Shown piece after piece: positions 38,328 through 46,318 of a stretch of 64,000 bases of DNA. The notes under the pieces are model-generated. The model did not search any database. It saw only the letters and a list, made by a program, of their open reading frames with translations, and was not told the DNA's origin. The stretch comes from Simiduia sp. 21SJ11W-1. Lineage in GTDB: Bacteria > Pseudomonadota > Gammaproteobacteria > Pseudomonadales > Cellvibrionaceae. A program made the position numbers and the translations under genes. Position 1 is the stretch's first letter. Every line of letters begins with the position of its first letter. The stretch spans positions 3,770,001-3,834,000 of the forward strand of contig NZ_CP090959.1 in the NCBI RefSeq assembly GCF_024138675.1. The letters run 5' to 3'.

Positions 38328-38999
38328 GTGGCTGAGCACACCGTCACCGACGCAGAAGTCGCCGCCTATCTCGCCGAGCACCCGGATTTTTTTGAACAGC
38401 ACCCGGATTTGCTGGCCGACATGCAGCTACCGCACGACAGCGGCAACGCCATCTCGTTGGTAGAGCGCCAAGTGGCCGTGCTGCGCGAACGCAACATGGA
38501 CATGCGCCACCGCCTGAGCAAACTGCTCGACAACGCCCGCGATAACGACAAACTGTTTGATAAAACCAAGCGCCTGGTACTGGCCGTGCTTGAAGGCCGC
38601 AAGGCCGAAGACACCGTAAACACGCTCTATTACAGCTTCGAAAAAGACTTCCAGATTCACTTCACCCGGCTGGTGCTGTTTCGCCCAATCCCCGGCAAAC
38701 TGGGCCAGGCGCGCTGTGTAACCCTCACCGATGCCAAAACGCCGCTGGCCAAGTTTCTGAAGTCACAAAAGGCCATGTGCGGCCAGCTGGGCAACGAAGA
38801 AAAGGCCTACATTTTTGGCGAGCAGGCCCCGCTTGTGGGCTCGGCGGCGGTGGTTCCACTCATTCACGGCACCTGCTTCGGGCTGCTGGCTGTGGGCAAT
38901 CGCGACGCCAACTACTACCGCTCCAGTATGGGCACCCTGTTTTTGGGCTACATTGCCGAAATTTTAAACCGCACCCTGCCCTACCAGCTGGAGCGCTGA
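38328..38999 (+). CDS. DUF484 family protein
   Basis: 223-residue cytosolic protein with the family N terminus VAAYLAEHPDFFEQHPDLLADMQLPH, a coiled coil (VERQVAVLRERNMDMRHRLSKLL) and a GAF-like C-terminal domain. The family always neighbours dapF and xerC but its role is not established. GTG start preceded by AAGGA; six bases separate it from xerC. Confidence 0.9.
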   Translation: MAEHTVTDAEVAAYLAEHPDFFEQHPDLLADMQLPHDSGNAISLVERQVAVLRERNMDMRHRLSKLLDNARDNDKLFDKTKRLVLAVLEGRKAEDTVNTLYYSFEKDFQIHFTRLVLFRPIPGKLGQARCVTLTDAKTPLAKFLKSQKAMCGQLGNEEKAYIFGEQAPLVGSAAVVPLIHGTCFGLLAVGNRDANYYRSSMGTLFLGYIAEILNRTLPYQLER

Positions 39000-39005
39000 T
39001 CGGCC

Positions 39006-39959
39006 GTGGCCGAGCTGCCCTTTAGCGCCGAGATCGCGCGCTTTTTGGCGTACCTCAAAGGCGAGCGAAACCTTTCGCCACACACCTTGGCCGCCTACGG
39101 GCGCGACCTGGCCAAGCTGCAGCACTGGTGTGCAGGCCAGCAGCTCACGCTGCCCCAGCTTAACGTGCACCACCTGCGCCAGGCCCTGGCCCAGCAACAC
39201 AGGGCGGGCCTTGCGGGCAAGAGCCTCAGGCGCTGGTTATCGGCACTTAGAAGCTTCTTCGATTACGGCGTGCGCAAAGGCTGGCTTGCCAATAATCCGG
39301 CCGCAGGCCTTTCCGCCCCCAAGGTTGAAAAACGCCTGCCCCACACCCTGGATGTAGACGAAGTGGGCCAGCTGCTAAGCTTCCCGGACGACACCGAATA
39401 CAGCCCGCGCGACCGTGCGCTACTGGAACTTACCTACTCCTCGGGCCTGCGCTTGGCAGAACTTGCAGGCCTCAATCTGGCAGACCTGGATTTGGCCGAT
39501 GCCTCGGTGCGGGTAACGGGCAAGGGCGAGAAAACCCGTGTGCTACCTGTGGGGCGCATGGCCCTGCGAGCGCTGAAACAATGGCTACAAGTACGCGCCG
39601 ATTTCGCCAAACCCCAAGAACCGGCGCTGTTTGTCAGCCGGCAGGGCACCCGCATCAGCCACCGCCGCATCCAGCAGTTGTTTGCCCACTACAGCACCTA
39701 CATGGGGCTCGATAAACCCCTGCACCCGCACATGCTGCGCCACTCCTTTGCCAGCCATATGCTTGAATCTTCCAGCGATTTACGGGCCGTGCAGGAGCTT
39801 CTGGGGCACGCCAATATCAGCACCACGCAAATTTATACCCACCTGGATTTCCAGCACCTGGCCAAGGTGTACGACCAGGCCCACCCGCGCGCCCAGCAAA
39901 AACACAGCAACGCCAAAGACCGCACAGAAAATGCGGATATAGACCCTAGCCAGTCTTAA
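39006..39959 (+). CDS. xerC: Site-specific tyrosine recombinase XerC
   Basis: Resolves chromosome dimers at dif with XerD. 317 residues with SAM-like N-terminal domain and a catalytic domain containing the full set R149, K173, H242, R245, H268 and nucleophile Y277 (motifs SGLRLAEL, HMLRHSFASHML, LGHANISTTQIYTH). GTG start. The C-terminal tail (about 30 residues, charged) is slightly longer than usual. Confidence 0.96.
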   Translation: MAELPFSAEIARFLAYLKGERNLSPHTLAAYGRDLAKLQHWCAGQQLTLPQLNVHHLRQALAQQHRAGLAGKSLRRWLSALRSFFDYGVRKGWLANNPAAGLSAPKVEKRLPHTLDVDEVGQLLSFPDDTEYSPRDRALLELTYSSGLRLAELAGLNLADLDLADASVRVTGKGEKTRVLPVGRMALRALKQWLQVRADFAKPQEPALFVSRQGTRISHRRIQQLFAHYSTYMGLDKPLHPHMLRHSFASHMLESSSDLRAVQELLGHANISTTQIYTHLDFQHLAKVYDQAHPRAQQKHSNAKDRTENADIDPSQS

Positions 39960-40061
39960 GTAGGGCGTGTTAGGCTCAGGCCCTACCTGTGCTACCACCT
40001 GCGTTCGGCCCCAGGCCCCGCCTCAATAACAACAATCGCACGGGTAGCACATAGGTGTACC

Positions 40062-40793
40062 GTGACGCACGCAATAAAACTGATCAGCTTCGATTTAGAC
40101 AACACCCTGTGGGATGTTGAACCCGTCATCCACGCAGCCGAAGCCGCCATGCAGGCCTGGCTGGAAAACTTCTGCCCCAAGCTTGTGGCCCGCTTTAGCC
40201 CCGAGCAATTGCGCCAGGCGCGAATGGACTACTGGGCACACCACCCCGAATTCAGACACCTTATTACCCGCGTGCGCCGCGACTGCCTGCGCATGAAGCT
40301 CATCGAAGCTGGCTACTGCTTGAATCAGGCCATTGAGCTGGCCGACATGGCCATGGAAGTGTTTATGGATGCGCGCCACCAGGTGAACTACTTTGATCAC
40401 GCCCTGAGCACGCTGGATCAACTGGCCCCGCACTATACGCTTGCGGCCATCACCAACGGCAATGCCAACACCAAGCGCCTGGGCCTGCACCAATTCAGCT
40501 ACCACTTAAGCGCCGAAGACGTAGGCACCGCCAAACCCAGCCCCGAGCCCTTTGAATTGGCCATGGCCATGGCCTCGGTTAGCGCAGAAGAAATGCTGCA
40601 CATTGGCGATTGCCCGAACGACGACATAGCCGCAGCCGCAAGCCTTGGCATCAAAACCATCTGGTTTAACCCCAAGCGCAAAGCCTGGCCCCATACCCAC
40701 CTGGCGCCCAACGCCATTGTGCACACGCTGAAAGATCTCGCAGGCGCCATTAGCGGGCTCAACGGCGGCTCGCTGCAGGCGCAATCGGCCTAA
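40062..40793 (+). CDS. HAD-superfamily phosphatase (YigB-like)
   Basis: 243-residue cytosolic hydrolase. HAD motif I SFDLDNTLWD (D11, D13), motif II AAITNGN, the lysine in GTAKPSPEPF and motif IV HIGDCPNDDIAAAASLG are intact. Its position after xerC matches E. coli yigB, an FMN/5-amino-6-ribitylamino-uracil phosphate phosphatase, so a riboflavin-related substrate is plausible. GTG start; two bases separate it from the next gene. Confidence 0.9.
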   Translation: MTHAIKLISFDLDNTLWDVEPVIHAAEAAMQAWLENFCPKLVARFSPEQLRQARMDYWAHHPEFRHLITRVRRDCLRMKLIEAGYCLNQAIELADMAMEVFMDARHQVNYFDHALSTLDQLAPHYTLAAITNGNANTKRLGLHQFSYHLSAEDVGTAKPSPEPFELAMAMASVSAEEMLHIGDCPNDDIAAAASLGIKTIWFNPKRKAWPHTHLAPNAIVHTLKDLAGAISGLNGGSLQAQSA

Positions 40794-40795
40794 TC

Positions 40796-41092
40796 ATGAG
40801 CAGCGCCGGCATCAGCAAAACCCAGTCGAGCTTTTACCGGCGCCTGTACGTGGCGCATTTGATCAGCCAGGGCGTAAATACCGTGCCCGCCATCATCACC
40901 CACACCGGCATGCCAAGGCGCACCGCCCAAGACACCATCAACGCGCTGCATGAGCTGGATATCCACTGCCAGTTTGAAGGCCCCAATAAAACCGGCCACT
41001 ACCGCGTACACAACTGGGGGCCCATAGATGCAAACTGGCTGGCCGCCAACGCCCGCCGCCTGGCCACAAGCCTCGGCTACCCGAACAATTAA
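40796..41092 (+). CDS. Small winged-helix protein
   Basis: 98 residues. Contains a putative helix-turn-helix (TVPAIITHTGMPRRTAQDTINALHELDI) followed by a wing-like C terminus (HYRVHNWGPIDANWLAANARRLATSLGYP). It resembles short HTH-domain proteins found in pseudomonads. No ligand domain. Coupled to the HAD gene by a two-base gap and followed by a terminator. Could be a small transcription factor; target unknown. Confidence 0.75.
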   Translation: MSSAGISKTQSSFYRRLYVAHLISQGVNTVPAIITHTGMPRRTAQDTINALHELDIHCQFEGPNKTGHYRVHNWGPIDANWLAANARRLATSLGYPNN

Positions 41093-41126
41093 GCCCGGCT
41101 TCACGCCACCTGGTTTTAACAGGCAC

Positions 41127-41156
41127 AAAAAAGCCCGCGCTTAGCGGGCTTTTTTT
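41127..41156. terminator. Bidirectional terminator between the lysA operon and cytochrome c5
   Basis: Stem GCCCGC / GCGGGC with flanking A- and T-runs (AAAAAA ... TTTTTTT) and a 5-nt loop. It lies between convergent genes and works on both strands. Confidence 0.88.
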
Positions 41157-41167
41157 CATGCGCTCGC

Positions 41168-41590
41168 TTACTGCGAGTTGGCTACCATGTGATCTACCGC
41201 AGCCTTGATCTCATCATCAGAGCAATCCATACACAGACCCTTGGCCGGCATGCCGTTAATGCCGTTGATGGCATTGGCGTACAGGGTATCAATGCCTTTG
41301 CCTATGCGTGGCGCCCACTGGCCGGCATCACCCATTTTTGGCGCACCTGCAGCACCGGTAGCGTGACAGGTTACACACTTGGTGTCGTACACCTGCACAC
41401 CGGTGCGCGGGCCAGCTGCCACTGCAGCAACGGGTGCTGCTGCACAGTCATCGCCTGCAAGGCAGGTCTTGCCCGCAGGCGCAATGCGATCTGCAATTTC
41501 CTGGCTACGATCAGCCAAGGTCACCATGGATACACTCAACCCCAAACCGGCAGCCGCTAGCAGACAGAATACCTTCTTCAACTGGCTCAC
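41168..41590 (-). CDS. Cytochrome c5-type monohaem protein
   Basis: 140-residue secreted cytochrome. Signal peptide (VFCLLAAAGLGLSVSMVTLA) then a linker with a cysteine pair (CLAGDDC), haem motif CVTCH, axial methionine in GMPAKGLCMDC and an extra C-terminal cysteine pair (CMDC) typical of the c5 family. It is likely a periplasmic electron carrier to terminal oxidases. Monocistronic, with the bidirectional terminator after it. Confidence 0.9.
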   Translation of the reverse strand: MSQLKKVFCLLAAAGLGLSVSMVTLADRSQEIADRIAPAGKTCLAGDDCAAAPVAAVAAGPRTGVQVYDTKCVTCHATGAAGAPKMGDAGQWAPRIGKGIDTLYANAINGINGMPAKGLCMDCSDDEIKAAVDHMVANSQ

Positions 41591-41795
41591 TGAAAATCCC
41601 CTTGTAGTCCAATAGCCAAACCTGGCCGAAAGGCCGCATTATAGCCACAAAGCCTGCCCGGCGGAAACCACAACCCCATAGACGAACGCCAGCCAGATGC
41701 GTATCATGCGCCCACTTAACGCCCGCCCGAAACGCCTAGCGCGTAAGGTATAGAGCGAAAGCCGTGAGCGACCCTGTGCGACACAGTATCGCACT
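41591..41795 (+). other. Spacer between cytochrome c5 and the tRNA-Arg leader repeats
   Basis: Presumably holds the cytochrome c5 promoter on the minus strand. I see no gene or clear repeat in it. Confidence 0.4.
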
Positions 41796-42004
41796 AAAAA
41801 GTTTAAGCACCCGTAGCTCAGCCGGGCTGCGATCAGCCGGGTGTAGCCGGAACCAGCGAAGCACTGCTTCGCCCGGCGAAACGGCTGGCAGCTATGCTGA
41901 CAGACCGGCCCCAACACCTGAGTGCTGGGGAGCGCGTAGCGGTCTATCCGTTTAGCTGAGCAGTACAGAATTACAATGTGTGAAATTGTTCCAGGTTCAC
42001 ACCG
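41796..42004 (+). repeat. tRNA-Arg leader duplication, copy 1 (209 bp)
   Basis: Begins with AAAAAGTTTAA plus the first ~17 nt of tRNA-Arg (GCACCCGTAGCTCAGC), then diverges into about 180 bp that is nearly identical to copy 2. It includes CGAAGC-ACT-GCTTCG, a near-perfect CCCCAACAC / GTGCTGGGG hairpin and the tRNA upstream sequence. It is 15 bp longer than copy 2 because of an expanded CCGGGCTGCGATCAGCCGGG section. Confidence 0.88.
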
Positions 42005-42198
42005 AAAAAGTTTAAGCACCCGTAGCTCAGCTGGGTGTAGCCGGAATCAGCGAAGCACTGCTTCGCCCGGCGAAACGGCTGGCAGCTATGCTGACAGACC
42101 GGCCCCAACACCTGAGTGTTGGGGAGCGCGTAGCGGTCTATCCGTTTAGCTGAGCAGTACAGAATTACAATGTGTGAAATTGTTCCAGGTTCACACCG
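42005..42198 (+). repeat. tRNA-Arg leader duplication, copy 2 (194 bp)
   Basis: Same organisation as copy 1, starting with AAAAAGTTTAA and a 20-nt tRNA-Arg 5' end (to CAGCTGG), then the ~175-bp block. The hairpin CCCCAACAC-CTGA-GTGTTGGGG (42103-42124) is perfect here. A third start of the unit is the real tRNA gene, which follows directly. A TACAAT at about 42165-42171 could be the tRNA -10 box. Confidence 0.9.
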
Positions 42199-42209
42199 AA
42201 AAAGTTTAA

Positions 42210-42286
<77 letters not shown>

Positions 42287-42327
42287 ATTAAAAAGCCCAC
42301 ACGCCAAAAGCGTGTGGGCTTTTTAAT
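42287..42327 (+). terminator. Terminator after tRNA-Arg
   Basis: Eighteen-base-pair perfect stem built from AAAAAGCCCACACGC and GCGTGTGGGCTTTTT with a CAAAA loop and flanking ATT/AAT. Confidence 0.93.
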
Positions 42328-42480
42328 TGGTAATGCCAAAGGCATTTGTTCGAACCCCGGGTTCGACAAATCGTCAGGAACGATTTGGACCGCAACCGCG
42401 CCGCGAAGCGGTCAGGGGCAGGACGCCCCTGAGTCAATCCCTTCTGCAATTACGCCCACACCCATTTACCTCAATTAGCA
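42313..42480 (+). repeat. Multi-hairpin repeat downstream of tRNA-Arg, copy 1 (168 bp)
   Basis: Starts with the right arm of the tRNA terminator, then five consecutive hairpins: ATGCC-AAA-GGCAT, a TTTG/TCGAAC pair with GTTCGA/CAAA (42345-42370), AAATCGT-CAGGA-ACGATTT (42368-42386), GACCGC / GCGGTC (42388-42413) and CAGGGGC-AGGAC-GCCCCTG (42413-42431). It ends with TCAATCCCTTCTGCAATTACG, reminiscent of a tRNA 3' end, and a spare terminator left arm. Confidence 0.88.
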
Positions 42481-42492
42481 TGTGGGCTTTTT
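42454..42492 (+). terminator. Second terminator-like hairpin at the junction of the two repeat copies
   Basis: GCCCACA pairs with TGTGGGC across an 18-nt loop and is followed by TTTTT, recreating a terminator where copy 1 meets copy 2. Confidence 0.55.
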
Positions 42493-42624
42493 AATTGGTA
42501 ATGCCAAAGGCATTTGTTCGAACCCCGGGTTCGACAAATCGTCAGGAACGATTTGGACCGCAACCGCGCCGCGATGCGGTCAGGGGCAGGACGCCCCTGA
42601 GTCAATCCCTTCTGCAATTACGCA
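42481..42624 (+). repeat. Multi-hairpin repeat downstream of tRNA-Arg, copy 2
   Basis: Repeats copy 1 from TGTGGGCTTTTTAATTGG with one substitution in the 14-nt loop of the fourth hairpin (GCGATGCGG for GCGAAGCGG), diverging after CTGCAATTACGC. No protein-coding character. Confidence 0.88.
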
Positions 42625-42678
42625 CCCACGCACTTATCCAAAAAAGTATCCAACCAAGACCCGCAGCCAATAACCTGA

Positions 42679-42750
42679 ACATTTCGGGGGCGCATAAATA
42701 CATCCCTGTAGCTTGTCGCCGACGTCCTGTCGGCAACACCCCGAAACATC
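42679..42750. repeat. ERIC/REP-like imperfect palindrome
   Basis: Outer arms ACATTTCGGGG and CCCCGAAACATC enclose TACATCCCTGTAGCTTG and a 6-bp hairpin GCCGAC-GTCCT-GTCGGC. This layout resembles intergenic palindromic repeats common in marine gammaproteobacteria; family not named. The rest of the stretch to the next gene has no other recognised feature. Confidence 0.6.
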
Positions 42751-42819
42751 CAGCTTATTGCCTGCTAAGTGCCATACCCAAGCACTTGGCGACAGATATA
42801 TTTTCGAGCAATGAACTAA

Positions 42820-43131
42820 CTACCCCTCAGGCTTAACAACCCACTCAGGTTCTTCAAATTCACCTATTAACTTTACCGACACAAAGTCTGCGGCAGATTG
42901 AATGATGGTTTTCACTTCCGGATTGTTGTCGGCCTCCATGGCATCGCGATCGGTTTTGCTTTGCCAGTGGGCGATGGCGATGAGTTTATTGGGCTCGCCA
43001 ATTTTCCGGTGCAGTTCTGTGCCCATGGCACCCGGGTAGGTTTGAATCAGCTGGCTTGCACGCACCCAGGCCTGGGCGTAGTCTTCCGGGGTGTGAGTGG
43101 GCGCCACGGTTACTTCAAAAATAAATTTCAT
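42820..43131 (-). CDS. Antibiotic biosynthesis monooxygenase (ABM)-like small protein
   Basis: 103-residue protein with the ABM/dimeric alpha-beta-barrel pattern: FIFEVTVAPTHTPEDYAQAW, YPGAMGTELHRKIGEPNKLIAIAHWQSKTDRDAM, then a C-terminal strand FVSVKLIGEFEEPEWVV. Such proteins are cofactor-free oxygenases or simply small binding domains; no substrate can be inferred. It is encoded 33 nt after the DUF817 gene on the same strand, so cotranscription is likely. Confidence 0.8.
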   Translation of the reverse strand: MKFIFEVTVAPTHTPEDYAQAWVRASQLIQTYPGAMGTELHRKIGEPNKLIAIAHWQSKTDRDAMEADNNPEVKTIIQSAADFVSVKLIGEFEEPEWVVKPEG

Positions 43132-43164
43132 AATAACTTCCCCTGGATCGTGCGCGGGCCGGCG

Positions 43165-43998
43165 CTAAACGCCGCGTTCAAGCGCAGGCACACCGTCAGC
43201 CGCTGTATTTTTACGTGCAACTAATGAGACTAGCACAAAGCTCAGCAGCATCAGCAAGTACCAGGAGGAGAGCTTGGCCAGGGGCACCATGCGCCAGGAA
43301 TCTGATTGATTGGGGTATAGCCAGATGTTGGTGAAGGTGGCGATATTTTCTGCGAACCAAATAAAGAGCGCCACCAAAAACCAGCCCAGCAGCAGTGGCA
43401 TATGGCGGTGCTCATGAATCACTTTGAAATAAATACGGGTGTGGAGAAATAGCCCGCAGGTTGCACCTAAAAGCAACCAACGCATGTCCCAGATAAAATG
43501 GTGGGTAAAAAAATTAAGGTAAATGCCCGCCACCAAAATCACCGTAAGGTTGCGCTTCGGGTAGCGGGTGTATTGAAAATCGAAAATTCGCCATACGCGG
43601 GCAATGTAACTGCCCACGGCGCTGTACATAAACCCGGTAAACAAGGGCACATTGCCAATGCCGAACACATAGGCTTCAGGGTATTGCCAGGAGCCGATGG
43701 CATCTGAGGTTTTAAACAGCTCCATTACTGTTGCCAGCAAGTGAAACACCACAATCACCAGTGCTTCGCGCGCGGTTTCCAGCTTAAAGGCCAGCAGGAA
43801 AATCTGAAAGGCAATGGCTGCAAGGAAAATAAAATCGTAGCGGTGCAGGCTTTCGATGGGGTACCAGTAGTGCGTAACAATCATCACCAACAATAAAAAG
43901 CCGCCAAACACACAGGCATAGGCTTGTTTCAGGCCAAACCACCAAAGCTCTTTTACGGCTGCCGCCAACTGCTGTGAGGTAAGTTTGGCCACGCGCAT
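43165..43998 (-). CDS. DUF817 integral membrane protein
   Basis: 277 residues with seven to eight hydrophobic helices. DUF817 hallmarks include [55 protein letters not shown] (seen as [20 protein letters not shown] and RVWRIFDF), [19 protein letters not shown] and [25 protein letters not shown]. Function of the family is unknown. Confidence 0.9.
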   Translation of the reverse strand: MRVAKLTSQQLAAAVKELWWFGLKQAYACVFGGFLLLVMIVTHYWYPIESLHRYDFIFLAAIAFQIFLLAFKLETAREALVIVVFHLLATVMELFKTSDAIGSWQYPEAYVFGIGNVPLFTGFMYSAVGSYIARVWRIFDFQYTRYPKRNLTVILVAGIYLNFFTHHFIWDMRWLLLGATCGLFLHTRIYFKVIHEHRHMPLLLGWFLVALFIWFAENIATFTNIWLYPNQSDSWRMVPLAKLSSWYLLMLLSFVLVSLVARKNTAADGVPALERGV

Positions 43999-44053
43999 TC
44001 CTTAGTTGCCGAATAATCGATCGGAGCAAAAGCCCCGGGCACTAATGCCTAAA

Positions 44054-44458
44054 TTACAGCGGCTCGCGATTAACTTCCGACACCTGTTCATTGAGCGTCC
44101 AGAGGTCATACAAATAGCCCAATAAAAACAGGCCGCCGGTGAAGAACCAAATGATGCCGGTAATCCACTTGCCCATGTAAAAGCGATGCACGCCAAAAAA
44201 TCCTAAAAAGGTGAGAAATATCCAGCTGAGCGTGTAGCTTGTGTGGCCTTCGGGGTAGCGGTTATCTGCCTCGGCATCCATGGCGGGTATGAGAAATAAA
44301 TCGATAATCCAGCCGATGAAAAACAGGCCCAGGGTAAAAAAGTACAGGGTGCCGGTAATGGGTTTGCCGTAGTAAAAACGGTGGGCGCCCATAAAGCCGA
44401 ATATCCACAGAATATAACCCATAACCTTACTGTGGGAATCTGATGCGATTGGCTGCAT
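44054..44458 (-). CDS. TM2-domain membrane protein
   Basis: 134 residues containing two TM2 units (two-helix hairpins with GxxGxHRFYxG): GYILWIFGFMGAHRFYYGKPITGTLYFFT and SWIFLTFLGFFGVHRFYMGKWITGIIWFFTGGLFLLGYLYDLW, separated by a polar segment (PAMDAEADNRYPEG). Role of bacterial TM2 proteins is unknown. Transcribed alone. Confidence 0.88.
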   Translation of the reverse strand: MQPIASDSHSKVMGYILWIFGFMGAHRFYYGKPITGTLYFFTLGLFFIGWIIDLFLIPAMDAEADNRYPEGHTSYTLSWIFLTFLGFFGVHRFYMGKWITGIIWFFTGGLFLLGYLYDLWTLNEQVSEVNREPL

Positions 44459-44529
44459 TGCGTATCCTTGGTTGCGTTGAAAAAGCCCACGCTAGCAGCC
44501 GAAACAGGCGCTCACAAGTGTGCTTTCGG

Positions 44530-45564
44530 TCAATCTACTTTTTCCTTCGCCCAACGACGATCTTGTGGCGTTGCTTCAAGCCCTGCATCTTCATCGTTTT
44601 CCCGGGGGTTGAGCACCAGACGCGTGTAGATGGGAAAGTGATCAGAACCTATGTGGCGCAGCCGCTGTATGTCGCCCAGCGCAAACTCGTGGCTGTGAAA
44701 AATATGATCGAGCGGCCAGCGCAAAAAGGGGATTTTGGCATTGTATGTATTGAACATGCCGCGCCCTACCCTTGGGTCTAGCAGGCCGCTGATTTTGCGA
44801 AACAACCGCGTAGTGGCAGACCAGGCCACATCATTTAGATCGCCTGTTACGATTACCGGTATGTCGCTGTGCTGCACAATTCTGGCAATGCGCACAAGTT
44901 CTGCATCGCGCTCGGTAGATTCGGCGTTTTCTGTGGGGCTGGGCGGCGCCGGGTGCAAAAAGTGCAGCTTCACAGCCTGGCCCTGCAAATTTACGCTGGC
45001 CTCCATTGAAGGTACACCCGGCTCAACGCGAAAGTGGATTTCCGGGTTTTCCAACGCGAGGCGTGAATACACGTGCATGCCGTACAGATTATCCAGCGGG
45101 CAGGTAATGCAGTGGGGGTAATCGGCTTGCAAAACATTCAGCTGCGTTTGCCACCAGCTGTCTGTTTCCAGGGTCACCAGAATATCGGGCTTGAGCCGCC
45201 GCACTTCGGCCAGTAATTTTTCCGCATTGCGATTGGTCATGAGTACGTTAGACGTCATGAGGCTTAGGGCCGGCCCCTCACGGGTTGCGCGCGCAACCTC
45301 TGCGGGAAATAACGGCGTGTAGGGCAACACCCACCACCACTGGATTACCACAGCCACCAAACCACAGCCAAGGGCTACGCCATCCAGCCAGGAATTTACG
45401 CCCACCCAAAGGCCCTGCACCAAGACAAACACCGAGGCGATAAGCGCCACCTGAAAACGCGGGAAATCCCAACCGCGCACCAGCCAGTGCTCGAAATGCC
45501 ACAGGGGAAGCAGGCTTGCCAATAAAATTGCAACACCCAACCAGGGCATCAGGTCAGTCCACAT
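44530..45564 (-). CDS. Membrane-anchored endonuclease/exonuclease/phosphatase-family protein
   Basis: 344 residues. Three N-terminal helices (LGVAILLASLLPLWHF, VALIASVFVLVQGLWV, ALGCGLVAVVIQWWWVLPY) anchor a C-terminal EEP domain (about 105-330). It has conserved elements LMTSNVLMTNRNAEKLL, LVTLETDSWWQ (metal-binding E), VIVTGDLNDVAWS (GDxN) and LDHIFHS ... GSDHFPIYTRLVL (SDH catalytic). The domain likely faces the periplasm. Substrate could be nucleic acid, phospholipid or inositol phosphate. Confidence 0.87.
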   Translation of the reverse strand: MWTDLMPWLGVAILLASLLPLWHFEHWLVRGWDFPRFQVALIASVFVLVQGLWVGVNSWLDGVALGCGLVAVVIQWWWVLPYTPLFPAEVARATREGPALSLMTSNVLMTNRNAEKLLAEVRRLKPDILVTLETDSWWQTQLNVLQADYPHCITCPLDNLYGMHVYSRLALENPEIHFRVEPGVPSMEASVNLQGQAVKLHFLHPAPPSPTENAESTERDAELVRIARIVQHSDIPVIVTGDLNDVAWSATTRLFRKISGLLDPRVGRGMFNTYNAKIPFLRWPLDHIFHSHEFALGDIQRLRHIGSDHFPIYTRLVLNPRENDEDAGLEATPQDRRWAKEKVD

Positions 45565-45621
45565 TTAGCGGGCTCCGGTGTTGTTATAAAAATCACTTGC
45601 ACGACAATCGCAACGCTCACA

Positions 45622-46233
45622 CTAAGATTTCACCCGCAATCGATTATTCACATCGCGCGCAGCAAGAATTTGCGCGCGTTCATCGGCAGGTGATGCATTA
45701 AACGCTTTAGCCGCACGATCATAAAGCAGCACATTTACAGAGGCAGCCAAATTCATAGAGCCACGGGTGGGCATGTACACAACGGCATCTGCGCTATCTA
45801 CCAGCTGCTGGCGCAGGCTGCCGTCTTCCGGGCCAAAAACATAGAGCGCACACTCCGGGTGTTCAAAGGCGGGCAATGGCGTTGCGCCCTCTACAAGCTC
45901 TACACACACCTTGGCCATGCCAGCGGGCAAGGGGGCGCTGTAAGTTTCTACCTGCAGTAAGGGAATCTGGTGGTTCGCACCTTGGGTGTCGGTATGAAAG
46001 CGCGCGGCGCGGGCAAAGCGCTCGCCGGTATAACACACACCCTGGGCGCCGTAGCAGCCGGCCGCGCGCAGCACCGCTCCCACATTGGCAGGGCTCTTGG
46101 GGTTAGTTAAGCCGATAGCAACGCGCATACCCGCCAGCAACTCGGCCAGCGGCTCTTGCCCATTGCCAAGTGAGGCGAGCGACGGCGCTGCAGATTGCGG
46201 CAGTGGTGGGGTTTTACCGGGTTTATCGCTCAC
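45622..46233 (-). CDS. TrmH-family RNA methyltransferase
   Basis: 203-residue SPOUT methyltransferase. Motif 1 NPKSPANVGAVLRAAGCYGA, motif 2 LYVFGPEDGSLRQQLVDSAD and motif 3 YMPTRGSMNLAASVNVLLYDRAAK (quoted in parts: PTRGSMNLAASVNVLLYD) are clear. It lacks the N-terminal substrate-binding domain of RlmB; RNA target unknown. Confidence 0.87.
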   Translation of the reverse strand: MSDKPGKTPPLPQSAAPSLASLGNGQEPLAELLAGMRVAIGLTNPKSPANVGAVLRAAGCYGAQGVCYTGERFARAARFHTDTQGANHQIPLLQVETYSAPLPAGMAKVCVELVEGATPLPAFEHPECALYVFGPEDGSLRQQLVDSADAVVYMPTRGSMNLAASVNVLLYDRAAKAFNASPADERAQILAARDVNNRLRVKS

Positions 46234-46318
46234 ACTGTGGCCTTGTTGAGATGATTAGGTAAAGGGCTATGCCATAGGGGCGATTGTACCGGCCAGAGCA
46301 CCCAAGGCCCAGCACGGC

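Noticed and set aside
39006-39959. XerC as the integrase of a mobile element next to tRNA-Arg
   Set aside because: It lies in the conserved lysA-dapF-DUF484-xerC operon and has the housekeeping XerC sequence; no attachment-site repeats bracket a cargo.
42313-42624. CRISPR-like array
   Set aside because: Only two long units, no short regular repeats with spacers, and no cas genes.
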